Source of the DNA: Rubrobacteraceae bacterium
Lineage (GTDB): Bacteria; Actinomycetota; Rubrobacteria; Rubrobacterales; Rubrobacteraceae
NCBI GenBank assembly: GCA_021156345.1
Contig: JAJNDJ010000164.1
Coordinates: forward strand, 1-8,059
Reading direction: 5' to 3'
DNA length: 8,059 nt
Of the stretch, positions 1-6,848 are shown piece by piece; position 1 is the first letter of the stretch; each line of letters begins with the position of its first letter. The position numbers and the translations under genes are program-made. A model generated the notes under the pieces. That model was not told the origin of the DNA, did no database searches, and saw only the letters and a list, made by a program, of their open reading frames with translations.

Positions 1-175
1 TATCGGGCACGGCATCTTCCAGGTTGGGTACTTCCGGCCTCCGATGGTGTCGAAGGCCGTACAGGGGATGTACTTCGTCGGCGCGAGCACCAGGCCGGGC
101 ACCGGGGTGCCGCTCGTTACCATAGGGGCCAGGCTGGTGGCCGACCGCATAGGGCGGGAGGTCGGCGGCTCTTGA
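1..175 (+). CDS. crtI: Phytoene desaturase (CrtI family), C-terminal end only
   Basis: Partial gene entering from the left edge; the open frame starts at base 2 and ends at TGA 173-175, giving 57 codons. The translation contains YFRPP followed by GMYFVGASTRPGTGVP and an ARLVADRI helix. This is the signature C-terminus of CrtI-type FAD-dependent phytoene desaturases and related carotenoid oxidoreductases, where the last FAD-binding segment reads roughly GLYLVGAGTHPGAGVP. Family members desaturate phytoene toward lycopene at the membrane. With only the tail visible, a sibling such as a carotenoid ketolase or 3,4-desaturase cannot be excluded, but the adjacent phytoene synthase favours the phytoene step. 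The stop overlaps the TTG start of the next gene by four bases (TTGA), so the two are co-translated. Confidence 0.88.
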   Translation, partial: IGHGIFQVGYFRPPMVSKAVQGMYFVGASTRPGTGVPLVTIGARLVADRIGREVGGS

Positions 176-1125
176 AGCTCGACCCTGCTGGCGGCAAGAA
201 GCTCGACGGCGGTCTCTCGCTCACCGAGAGCTACGAGCTTTGCCGCAAGGTTCAAAAGGCTCACAGCAGGACCTACTATTTCTCGACCAGGCTGTTCCCC
301 GCCGAGGTAAGGCCGCGCGTACACGCCCTCTACGCCTTTATGCGCTACGCCGACGAGATAGTGGACACACCACACGACCTGCCGCTCGACGCCCAGCTCT
401 CAGTCCTGGAGGAGTTCGAAGCCGAAACGATGGCGGCCGTCGCGGGTGAGCAAGTCCCCAACCCCGTTCTGCGCGCCTATGCGGACACGGTGCGTGCCTG
501 TGGCATAGAGCCGGGGACCATAACCGCCTTTATGGAGAGCATGAAGATGGATACCCGCGTCTTCCGCTACCAGACATTCTCTGACCTCGAGAAATACGCC
601 TACGGGAGCGCCGCAGTCGTCGGCCTGATGATGTGCAGGGTCGTAGGGGTCCCCGAAGGGAGGGCCGACCCCCACGCCGAGGCCCTCGGCGTCGCCATGC
701 AGCTCTCCAACTTCCTGCGCGACGTCGGGGAGGACTGGCGGCGCGGGCGGGTGTATCTGCCGCTGGAGGACCTGGCGCAATTCGGGTATACGGAGCGGGA
801 TCTCGCTCTGAGTGTCGTCGACGAACGCTTCGTCGCGCTGATGCGCTTCGAGATAGACAGGGCGCGGCGACTCTACGAAGTCGCCGATGGGGGGATGGGC
901 TACATCCCGAGGGGGAGACGTTACCCCGTGATCGTGGCGCGCGAGCTGTACGCGGCGATCCTCGACCGCATCGAAGCCCAGCGATACGACGTCTTCTCCC
1001 GCAGGGCGCAGGTCTCGCGCCCCGCCAAAGTCCTGGTCGCTGCCAGGTGCGCAGCCAGCGACCCCGGCGAAATAGCAGACCGCATCCGCTACAGGCGGAC
1101 CAGCCAAATAGACACGCCAGATTGA
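172..1125 (+). CDS. crtB: Phytoene synthase
   Basis: A 317-aa squalene/phytoene synthase, normal length for the family. It condenses two geranylgeranyl diphosphates to phytoene, the first committed carotenoid step. Visible motifs: HSRTYYFSTRLFP at residues 31-43, the first Asp-rich Mg-diphosphate motif ADEIVD at 60-65, the second motif NFLRDVGEDWRRGRVYLP at 180-197 (D184 and D188), and a C-terminal helix with RRYPVIVARELY near 255. The canonical first motif is DDxVD; here the leading residue is Ala, a common substitution. The TTG start at 172 was chosen because no ATG or GTG lies nearby, GGGAGG (156-161) sits 10 nt upstream, and TTG overlaps the crtI stop. Confidence is high for the family. 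Strict phytoene rather than diapophytoene specificity is inferred from context. Confidence 0.95.
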   Translation: MKLDPAGGKKLDGGLSLTESYELCRKVQKAHSRTYYFSTRLFPAEVRPRVHALYAFMRYADEIVDTPHDLPLDAQLSVLEEFEAETMAAVAGEQVPNPVLRAYADTVRACGIEPGTITAFMESMKMDTRVFRYQTFSDLEKYAYGSAAVVGLMMCRVVGVPEGRADPHAEALGVAMQLSNFLRDVGEDWRRGRVYLPLEDLAQFGYTERDLALSVVDERFVALMRFEIDRARRLYEVADGGMGYIPRGRRYPVIVARELYAAILDRIEAQRYDVFSRRAQVSRPAKVLVAARCAASDPGEIADRIRYRRTSQIDTPD

Positions 1126-1150
1126 AATCGCGTGGCTATAGTGCTGTAAT
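1122..1150 (+). promoter_or_regulatory. Putative sigma-70 promoter of the riboswitch-yitJ-metH unit
   Basis: TTGAAA (1122-1127) and TGTAAT (1145-1150) are separated by exactly 17 bases, each one mismatch from consensus. The -35 box overlaps the crtB stop codon (TGA 1123-1125). Transcription would begin near 1156-1158, about 27 nt before the riboswitch P1 helix, a sensible leader layout. A second -10-like box, TATAGT (1137-1142), lies in the spacer but lacks a -35 at proper distance. Inferred from sequence alone. Confidence 0.5.
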
Positions 1151-1183
1151 TGCCCGGTCACTTGCCCCAAGAGTGGGCCATGA

Positions 1184-1297
1184 CACTCATCGAGAGCGGC
1201 GGAGGGACGGGCCCTGAGAAGCCGCGGCTACCGGCGAGGCGCTTACGTCTCGCGTCGGGTGCCAACTCCCGCGGAGCAGACTCCGGCAGATGAGGTG
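1184..1297 (+). promoter_or_regulatory. SAM-I (S-box) riboswitch aptamer
   Basis: The leader carries the S-box signature: ATCGAGAG, then GGAGGGAC, GGCCC, GAGAAGCC, GGTGCCAACTCC and a closing AGATGAG. Helices can be drawn by hand. P1 pairs CTCATC (1186-1191) with GATGAG (1289-1294), extendable to 1184/1297 past one bulged G. P2 pairs GCGGC (1196-1200) with GCCGC (1221-1225). P3 pairs GGC/ACC (1226-1232) with GGT/GCC (1258-1263) and CGAG (1235-1238) with CTCG (1249-1252). P4 is CGGAG-CAGA-CTCCG (1272-1285). SAM-I riboswitches bind S-adenosylmethionine and repress methionine genes; the next gene is a YitJ-type enzyme, a classic S-box target. Odd points: the normally near-invariant GGCAACC reads GGCTACC (1226-1232), and the preceding segment has one extra base compared with AAGCCCGGC. 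Confidence 0.93.
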
Positions 1298-1308
1298 CAA
1301 GATTGGTC

Positions 1309-1352
1309 GCAGCCTCTCTCCTCCGCGAATGTGTGAAAAAAGAGGAGAGAGG
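1309..1352 (+). promoter_or_regulatory. Riboswitch expression platform: SD-sequestering hairpin with candidate anti-sequestor
   Basis: CCTCTCTCCTC (1313-1323) pairs perfectly over 11 bp with GAGGAGAGAGG (1342-1352) around an 18-nt loop. The 3' arm contains the purine-rich ribosome binding site; GAGG at 1349-1352 is 8 nt before TTG 1361. No U-run follows, so this looks like a translational switch rather than a terminator. A competing helix is visible: GAGGTGC (1292-1298), which includes the P1 3' strand, can pair with GCA-CCTC (1309-1311 and 1313-1316) with G1312 bulged. That pairing would use up exactly the CCTC that masks GAGG 1349-1352. Inferred logic: bound SAM keeps P1 closed and lets the hairpin hide the SD; without SAM the anti-sequestor frees it. 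Confidence 0.75.
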
Positions 1353-1360
1353 TCTCTATC

Positions 1361-3214
1361 TTGAGTTCGAACTTGAGAGAGCTACTCGAGACGCGGGTCC
1401 TGATCGGGGACGGCGCCGTTGGCACGCTGCTCGGCGAACGCGGCGTCGGCTTCGGCCACCCCTACGCCCGCGCGAACCTCTCCCACCCAGAGATGGTCAT
1501 GGATATCCACGTGGAGTATCTGAAGGCGGGCGCTGAGGCCATAGAGACCAACACTTTCGCCGCCAACCGGTTCAAGCTCGAGACCCACGACCTCCAAGAG
1601 AGGGTGCGTAAAGTAAACGCCGAGGGCGCCAACCTCGCCCGTAAGGCTGCCCGTGCCATCGCAGGAACAGGGGACAGGGCGCTCGTCCTCGGGGCCATCG
1701 GTCCGCTCGGACGTCCGCTCGCCCCGGTAGGTCCCGTCAGTCCAGACGGGGCGAAGTCCGTCTTTCTGGAGCAGGCCGAAGCGCTCCTCGAAGGCGGGGC
1801 AGACGCGATCCTCCTGGAGACCTTCACCGACCTCTCCGAGCTGCGGCTCGCCTACGAGGCGGTCGAGACCCTGGGCGCTCCGGTCCTGGCATACAAGACT
1901 TTCGTCGAGGACGGCGAGACGCTTGCCGAAGGTCTGCCAGAGCGGGCTGCGCGTGAGATCTCCTCCTGGGGCGCCGACCTAACGGGGGCGAACTGTACCG
2001 TCGGTCCGCAAAGGATGGTGGAGATCATCGAACAGATGGCAGCCGGGACGGGCCCTGTCGCGGCCTTCCCCAATCCCGGCCTCCCCCAGCTCGTCGGTGG
2101 CCACATCCGATTTCAAAGGGACGTCGACCACTTCGCCGAGTACGGAGTGAAGCTCGCCGAGGCAGGGGCGCGGCTCGTAGGCGGCTGCTGCGGGACCACC
2201 CCGGACCATGTCAGGGCGCTCTCCAGAGCGCTGCGGGACTTCAGGGTCGGAGGCAAAGGGACACGCCGCCGGGTGGGCGTGGTGGAGCAGGCCGGACGGA
2301 CGGAAGTTGCGGCAGAACCCGTCTCTGAGTTCGCGGAGCGGTTGCGTACCGGCTTCGCCGTGACGGTCGAGGTCGACTTGCCGCGCGGTAACGCCATCGC
2401 GCAGGTCGTCGAGGCCGCACGCAGGTTGAAGGAGCGTGGAGTCCACGCCATAGACATCTCCGACGGGGCGCGGGCCAGGCTAAGAATGCACCCCGTGGCG
2501 GCGGCCAGGATCGTACAGGAGGAGGCGGGCATCGAGGTCGTCGCCCACATCTCATGCCGCGATAGGAACATTATCGGGTTGCAGGCCGACCTGCTCGGGG
2601 CGGCGGCATTGGGAGTAAAGAACATCCTGGCCGTGACGGGCGACCCGGCCCAGATCGGGGACTACCCGGAAGCGACCTCGGTCTTCGACACCGATTCGAT
2701 CGGGCTCGTCCACGTCCTCTCCAGGATGAACCGGGGGGAGGACCTCGCGGGCAACCCGGTAGGGGAGCCGCCGGGCTTCCTCGTGGGTGCGTCTTTCAAC
2801 CCTACGGCAGAAGATCTGGACCAGGAGGTAGAGAAGCTAAGGCGCAAGGTCGAGGCGGGTGCCCACGCCTTCTGGACGCAGCCCGTCTTCGAGATAGGGG
2901 CCCTGGAGAACGCGCTGGAGCGTATCGGTGACGCTGGGGTATGCATCCTGCTCGGCCTCATGCCCCTCCGCAGCGCCAGGCAGGCGGAGTTCCTCCACCA
3001 CGAGGTGCCCGGTATACACATCCCCAAGCACGTTCGTGAGAACCTGGCCAACCTCCCCCCCGAAGACGCCCCGAAATATGGCGTCGAGGTCGCCCAGAGG
3101 CTACTCGTCGAGGCGCGGCCCATGATAGGGGGCGCGTACATAATGCCGCCGGCCAGTGCGCCAGACCTCGCAGGGGATGTGCTCCAGGCCATCAGCATGC
3201 CCACGGGGAGATAG
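1361..3214 (+). CDS. yitJ: Bifunctional homocysteine S-methyltransferase / 5,10-methylenetetrahydrofolate reductase
   Basis: A 617-aa fusion. Residues about 1-290 form a homocysteine S-methyltransferase barrel: DGAVGT at 17-22, ETNTF at 62-66, LLETFTDL at 151-158, GANC (Cys212) and [10 protein letters not shown] (Cys276, Cys277), the three zinc ligands that activate homocysteine thiolate. Residues about 325-617 form an FAD-dependent MetF-like reductase: VEVDLPRG with Glu337 at the position of the catalytic Glu of MetF, HISCRDRNIIGLQ at 396-408, AVTGDPA at 424-430 and the closing GGAYIMPP. It would reduce methylene-THF to methyl-THF and transfer a methyl group to homocysteine in the cytoplasm, as proposed for B. 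subtilis YitJ. TTG 1361 is chosen because GAGG (1349-1352) is 8 nt upstream; the next in-frame TTG (1373) is too far. The SAM riboswitch leader controls it. The next gene follows after 6 nt, so the two form an operon. Confidence 0.95.
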   Translation: MSSNLRELLETRVLIGDGAVGTLLGERGVGFGHPYARANLSHPEMVMDIHVEYLKAGAEAIETNTFAANRFKLETHDLQERVRKVNAEGANLARKAARAIAGTGDRALVLGAIGPLGRPLAPVGPVSPDGAKSVFLEQAEALLEGGADAILLETFTDLSELRLAYEAVETLGAPVLAYKTFVEDGETLAEGLPERAAREISSWGADLTGANCTVGPQRMVEIIEQMAAGTGPVAAFPNPGLPQLVGGHIRFQRDVDHFAEYGVKLAEAGARLVGGCCGTTPDHVRALSRALRDFRVGGKGTRRRVGVVEQAGRTEVAAEPVSEFAERLRTGFAVTVEVDLPRGNAIAQVVEAARRLKERGVHAIDISDGARARLRMHPVAAARIVQEEAGIEVVAHISCRDRNIIGLQADLLGAAALGVKNILAVTGDPAQIGDYPEATSVFDTDSIGLVHVLSRMNRGEDLAGNPVGEPPGFLVGASFNPTAEDLDQEVEKLRRKVEAGAHAFWTQPVFEIGALENALERIGDAGVCILLGLMPLRSARQAEFLHHEVPGIHIPKHVRENLANLPPEDAPKYGVEVAQRLLVEARPMIGGAYIMPPASAPDLAGDVLQAISMPTGR

Positions 3215-3220
3215 GAGTCG

Positions 3221-3733
3221 ATGGTTCTCCAGCGCACGAAGAACGAAGAGAGGCAGGCCAGATTGTACGAGTTCCGGGCACTGCTAGAGCAGCGCATCGT
3301 GCTTCTGGACTGTGCCATGGGGACCATGATCCAATCCTACGGGCTCTCCGAAGAGGACTACCGGGGGAAACGCTTCATCGACCATCCAGGAGAGCTAAAG
3401 GGCAACAACGACCTGCTCTCCATCACCCAGCCAGGGATAGTCAGGGACATCCACGAAGCGGCGATGGACGCGGGATCGGACATCATCGAGACGAACACTT
3501 TCAGCTCGACCTCCATCGCCCAGGCGGATTACCAGATGGAGGACCTGGCCTACGAACTGAACTACGAGGCGGCCCGCCTGGCCCGCGAGACCGCGGACGC
3601 CTACACGGAGAAGCCCCGCTTTGTGGCGGGCGCCCTCGGGCCGACGAACCGCACGGCCTCGCTCTCGCCTGACGTCAACAATCCGGGCTTCAGGAACATC
3701 ACCTTCGACGAGCTAGCCAAATCCTACGCATGA
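3221..3733 (+). CDS. metH: MetH fragment 1: N-terminal part of the homocysteine-binding barrel
   Basis: A 170-codon open frame starting at ATG 3221, with GGGGAG (3205-3210) 10 nt upstream and a closer GGAG (3214-3217) that overlaps the yitJ stop. The protein shows [12 protein letters not shown] near residue 30, [45 protein letters not shown], all hallmarks of the MetH homocysteine domain start. It ends at TGA 3731-3733, right after SYA, about half-way through the barrel. The zinc cysteines lie in the next fragment, so this piece alone cannot be catalytic. Its stop overlaps ATG 3730 as ATGA, which resembles translational coupling, but residues missing at the junction argue against a genuine split enzyme. 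Confidence 0.8.
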   Translation: MVLQRTKNEERQARLYEFRALLEQRIVLLDCAMGTMIQSYGLSEEDYRGKRFIDHPGELKGNNDLLSITQPGIVRDIHEAAMDAGSDIIETNTFSSTSIAQADYQMEDLAYELNYEAARLARETADAYTEKPRFVAGALGPTNRTASLSPDVNNPGFRNITFDELAKSYA

Positions 3734-6366
3734 ACGCCAGGGCTGCCATCTTCGGGATCACGTCTTACCTCGAAGAGCAGGGCCTCGACGTTCCCATCAT
3801 GATCTCGGGCACGATCACGGACGCGAGCGGACGCACACTCTCGGGGCAGGTGACCGAGGCTTTCTGGAACTCCGTGCGCCACGCGAACCCCATAAGCGTG
3901 GGGCTGAACTGCGCGCTCGGATCGAAGGAACTGAGACAGTACATCGAGGAGCTCTCCCGGATCTCCGACGTCCCAGTCAGCGCCTACCCGAATGCAGGGT
4001 TGCCCAACGAGTTCGGGGAGTACGAAGAGCTGCCGGAGATGATGGCGGCCGAGATCAGGGAGTGGGCAGAGGCCGGCTGGCTTAACATCGTCGGCGGCTG
4101 CTGCGGGACGACGCCGGATCACTTGAGGGCCATAGCCGAGGCGGTCTCCGGCCATCCGCCGCGTGAGATACCGGAGATCCCCAAAAAGCTCAGGCTCTCG
4201 GGGCTCGAGCCGTGCAACATCGGGCCCGACTCGCTGTTCGTGAATGTCGGCGAGCGGACCAATGTCACGGGTTCGGCACGGTTCAAGGAGCTCATTTCGA
4301 ACGAAGACTACGAGACGGCGCTTGACGTGGCGCGCCAGCAGGTGGAGAACGGCGCACAGGTCATAGACATCAACATGGACGAGGGGATGCTCGAAGGGGA
4401 GGAGGCGATGGTCCGTTTCCTCGACCTCGTTGCCTCAGAGCCCGACATCTCGCGGGTGCCCGTCATGATCGACTCCTCCAGGTGGTCGATCATCGAGGCC
4501 GGCCTGAAACGGGTGCAAGGCAAGGCTGTGGTCAACTCCATAAGCCTCAAGGAGGGAGAAGAAGAGTTCGTCAGGCAGGCGCGATTACTAAAACGGTACG
4601 GTGCTGCGGTGATCGTGATGGCCTTCGACGAAAGAGGCCAGGCCGGCACAAAGGAGCGGAAGGTCGAGGTATGCGAACGCGCCTACGGCGTCCTTACAGA
4701 GGAGGTCGGTTTCCCGCCCGAGGACATCATATTGGACCCCAACGTCTTCGCCATCGCCACCGGCATCGGGGAGCACGACAACTACGGTGTCGACTTCATC
4801 GAGGCGGTGCGTGAGATCTCCACTACCCTCCCCCACGCCAAGACCTCAGGCGGTATCTCGAACGTCTCGTTCTCGTTCAGGGGCAACGACCCGGTGCGGG
4901 AGGCTATCCACGCGGTCTTCCTTTACCACGCCATTAAGGCAGGCCTGACGATGGGCATAGTGAACGCGGGCCAGCTCGCCGTCTACGACGAGATAGACGA
5001 AGACCTGCGCGAGGCCGTGGAGGACGTTGTCCTGAACCGCCGCCCCGATTCTACCGAACGCCTGCTTGCCCTGGCGGAGAGGTACCGCGACCGTGGCGAC
5101 TCGGTAACGGAGGAGAAGGACCTAGAATGGAGGGGCTGGCCTGTCGAGAAGAGGCTCGAGCACGCGTTGGTCAAGGGCATAGCCGAGTTCGTCGAGGAGG
5201 ACACGGAGGAGGCGCGCCTCCAGGCCAGGCGTCCGCTCGAGGTGATCGAAGGTCCGCTTATGGATGGTATGAACGTCGTCGGAGACCTGTTCGGCTCAGG
5301 CAGGATGTTCCTGCCTCAGGTCGTAAAGAGCGCCCGCGTGATGAAGAAGGCCGTCGCCTACCTCATCCCCTTTATCGAGGAGAACGGGGGCGAGGCCCGC
5401 AAGCCGAACGGCACGGTCGTGATGGCTACCGTCAAGGGCGATGTACACGACATCGGGAAGAACATCGTCGGGGTCGTGCTGCAGTGCAACAACTTCGAGG
5501 TCATAGATCTCGGCGTTATGGTGCCTTCGGCGAAGATCCTTCAGACCGCCAGGGAGAAGGGCGCTGACGCCATCGGGCTCTCCGGCCTCATAACACCCTC
5601 TCTGGACGAGATGGTTCACAATGCTAAAGAGCTGCAGCGCGAAGGCTTCGACATACCCTTGCTCATCGGCGGGGCTACGACCTCCCAGACGCACACGGCG
5701 GTCAAGATAGCACCCGGCTACGAGCAGCCCGTGATCCACGTGAAGGACGCATCGCGCGCCGTCGGGGTGGTCCAGAACCTGGTGAGCGACGGCCGCAAGG
5801 CCAGCTACGCCGAGCAGATCGCCGCCGACTACGAGCTGGTCCGGCGCAAGCACGAAGGACGCCGCTCGAAGACCAGGCTCACGACGCTGGAGAGCGCGCG
5901 CGCCAACCGCTCGAAGATCGACTGGGAAGGCTATACCCCGCCGAAGCCCAATGTTCTAGGCATACACACGTTCGGCGACTACGAATTGCAGAAGATAAGG
6001 CCCTACATAGACTGGACGCCCTTCTTCCACTCCTGGCAACTCAAGGGCAGCCATCCCAAGATCTTCGAAGACCCCGAGAAAGGCCCGGAGGCCAGAGAGC
6101 TCTTCGCCAACGCGCAGGAGCTACTGGACCGCATCATAGCCGAGAAGTGGCTCACGGCCCGCGCAACCTTCGGCCTCTTCCCCGCGAACGCCCTGGAAGG
6201 CGATTCCGTAGAGGTCTATGCCGACGAATCGCGCGAAGAGGTGCTCGCCAGCCTCGACTTCCTGCGCCAGCAGAAACAGAAGCCGCCTGGCCGTCCGAAC
6301 CGCTCCCTCGCCGACTTCGGCTTCGCTTCGAGGAAGACAACGACGACTACAACGCTATTATGGTAA
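3730..6366 (+). CDS. metH: MetH fragment 2: rest of homocysteine barrel, folate, cobalamin and start of activation domain
   Basis: An 878-codon open frame. MetH homology begins at NARAAIFG (3733). In order: the zinc-binding half of the homocysteine barrel, with Cys in GLNCALG (codon 3910) and the Cys pair in [10 protein letters not shown] (4099 and 4102); the methyl-THF domain from [17 protein letters not shown] (about 4225) through [20 protein letters not shown]; the cobalamin cap around [32 protein letters not shown]; the B12 Rossmann domain with [11 protein letters not shown], whose Asp (5440), cobalt-ligating His (5446) and Gly (5455) form DxHxxG, plus GLSGLITPS and GGATTS; then the start of the activation domain, with [16 protein letters not shown] and RSLADF. 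After codon 6316 it leaves the homologous frame and reads 16 meaningless codons including six Thr before TAA 6364-6366. No ribosome binding site precedes ATG 3730. Confidence 0.82.
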   Translation: MNARAAIFGITSYLEEQGLDVPIMISGTITDASGRTLSGQVTEAFWNSVRHANPISVGLNCALGSKELRQYIEELSRISDVPVSAYPNAGLPNEFGEYEELPEMMAAEIREWAEAGWLNIVGGCCGTTPDHLRAIAEAVSGHPPREIPEIPKKLRLSGLEPCNIGPDSLFVNVGERTNVTGSARFKELISNEDYETALDVARQQVENGAQVIDINMDEGMLEGEEAMVRFLDLVASEPDISRVPVMIDSSRWSIIEAGLKRVQGKAVVNSISLKEGEEEFVRQARLLKRYGAAVIVMAFDERGQAGTKERKVEVCERAYGVLTEEVGFPPEDIILDPNVFAIATGIGEHDNYGVDFIEAVREISTTLPHAKTSGGISNVSFSFRGNDPVREAIHAVFLYHAIKAGLTMGIVNAGQLAVYDEIDEDLREAVEDVVLNRRPDSTERLLALAERYRDRGDSVTEEKDLEWRGWPVEKRLEHALVKGIAEFVEEDTEEARLQARRPLEVIEGPLMDGMNVVGDLFGSGRMFLPQVVKSARVMKKAVAYLIPFIEENGGEARKPNGTVVMATVKGDVHDIGKNIVGVVLQCNNFEVIDLGVMVPSAKILQTAREKGADAIGLSGLITPSLDEMVHNAKELQREGFDIPLLIGGATTSQTHTAVKIAPGYEQPVIHVKDASRAVGVVQNLVSDGRKASYAEQIAADYELVRRKHEGRRSKTRLTTLESARANRSKIDWEGYTPPKPNVLGIHTFGDYELQKIRPYIDWTPFFHSWQLKGSHPKIFEDPEKGPEARELFANAQELLDRIIAEKWLTARATFGLFPANALEGDSVEVYADESREEVLASLDFLRQQKQKPPGRPNRSLADFGFASRKTTTTTTLLW

Positions 6367-6845
6367 AGGCGCTCGCCGATAGGCTTGCCGAGGGCTTCGC
6401 CGAGCTCATGCACAGGCGGATCCGTACGGAGTTCTGGGGCTACGCGGCGGACGAGGATCTGGACAACGCGGCCCTGATACGGGAGGAGTACAGCGGGATC
6501 CGCCCGGCCCCAGGATATCCTGCCTGCCCGGAGCACACGGAGAAGCAAACCCTCTGGAGATTGCTCGACGTGGAGAACAATGCTGGCATCACGCTGACCG
6601 AGAGCTGCGCGATGTCGCCGGGCGCCGCTGTCAGCGGCTACTACTTCTCACACCCTGATTCCACCTACTTCGGCGTGGCCGAGATCGGACGCGACCAGGC
6701 ACAGGACTACGCCAAACGCAAGGGTTGGACCCTGCGAGAGGCCGAGAAATGGCTCTCCCCGAACCTCGGCTACGACCCCGAGTCGGGACAGAAGAGCAAC
6801 GGAGCTTCAGTAGTCCCGCAATCCGGGAGCAAGTCTGCACGCTGA
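6360..6845 (+). CDS. metH: MetH fragment 3: C-terminal part of the AdoMet-binding activation domain
   Basis: MetH homology in this frame starts at FEEDNDDYN (6327), before any start codon; the first plausible start is ATG 6360, giving about 161 residues. It contains [22 protein letters not shown], then [15 protein letters not shown] with the Arg (6501) and Tyr (6516) of the RxxxGY AdoMet-binding motif, [10 protein letters not shown], and NLGYDPES near the end. In E. coli this domain binds AdoMet and flavodoxin to reactivate oxidised cob(II)alamin. A polar tail of about 20 residues rich in Ser, Gly and Lys extends beyond the E. coli C-terminus. The overlap with fragment 2 (6360-6366) and lack of an upstream SD suggest this is a frame remnant, not an independent gene. 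TGA is at 6843-6845. Confidence 0.78.
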   Translation: MVKALADRLAEGFAELMHRRIRTEFWGYAADEDLDNAALIREEYSGIRPAPGYPACPEHTEKQTLWRLLDVENNAGITLTESCAMSPGAAVSGYYFSHPDSTYFGVAEIGRDQAQDYAKRKGWTLREAEKWLSPNLGYDPESGQKSNGASVVPQSGSKSAR

Positions 6846-6848
6846 GGA

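Larger units (their letters stand above)
3221..6845 (+). pseudogene. metH: Cobalamin-dependent methionine synthase, disrupted by two frame-breaking deletions
   Basis: Read end to end, the three frames used here align collinearly with E. coli-type MetH (about 1,200 residues) except for two missing segments. Between the codon for Y (3725-3727) and that for N (3733-3735) only 5 nt remain where about 24 codons are expected. They would encode the strand and loop typically reading EGGADLxLxETxFDTL. Between LADF (ending 6318) and FEEDNDDYN (from 6327) only 8 nt remain where about 29 codons are expected. Both losses leave a net shift of one base. No other stop or frame change interrupts the 3.6 kb and key motifs survive, so either inactivation is recent or the assembly dropped two short stretches. 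The gene begins 6 nt after yitJ and would share its SAM-controlled transcript. Segment lengths rest on the remembered E. coli protein, so sizes are approximate. Confidence 0.82.

Noticed and set aside
1137..1142. TATAGT as the -10 box of the yitJ promoter
   Set aside because: It is a good hexamer, but the only nearby -35 (TTGAAA, 1122-1127) is 9 bp away; the TGTAAT at 1145-1150 has the proper 17-bp spacing.
400..1170. Long open frame on the minus strand across crtB (256 codons)
   Set aside because: It is the shadow of crtB in GC-rich DNA; the protein is low complexity with no recognisable domain, while crtB has all family motifs. The same reasoning removes the other antisense and alternate-frame stretches over yitJ and metH.
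1157..1184. Possible terminator hairpin after crtB (GTCA/TGAC and GCCC/GGGC arms)
   Set aside because: The arms pair only with large mismatched interior positions and no U-tract follows; the 3' part merges into riboswitch P1. Not good enough to call.
2045..2057. 13-base sequence identical to part of the riboswitch (1204-1216)
   Set aside because: GGGACGGGCCCTG at 2045-2057 is in yitJ coding sequence, lacks any surrounding S-box conservation, and such a GC-rich coincidence is expected in this composition.
6147..6359. Upstream extension of the C-terminal MetH frame to 6147
   Set aside because: Sequence before 6327 in that frame is arginine-rich nonsense, while the other frame there encodes clear MetH (GLFPAN, RSLADF).
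6327..6366. Programmed frameshift to join MetH fragments 2 and 3
   Set aside because: No slippery heptamer or stimulatory hairpin is evident, and a shift would not restore the roughly 29 missing residues. The six-Thr run is just ACG/ACT triplets read out of frame.
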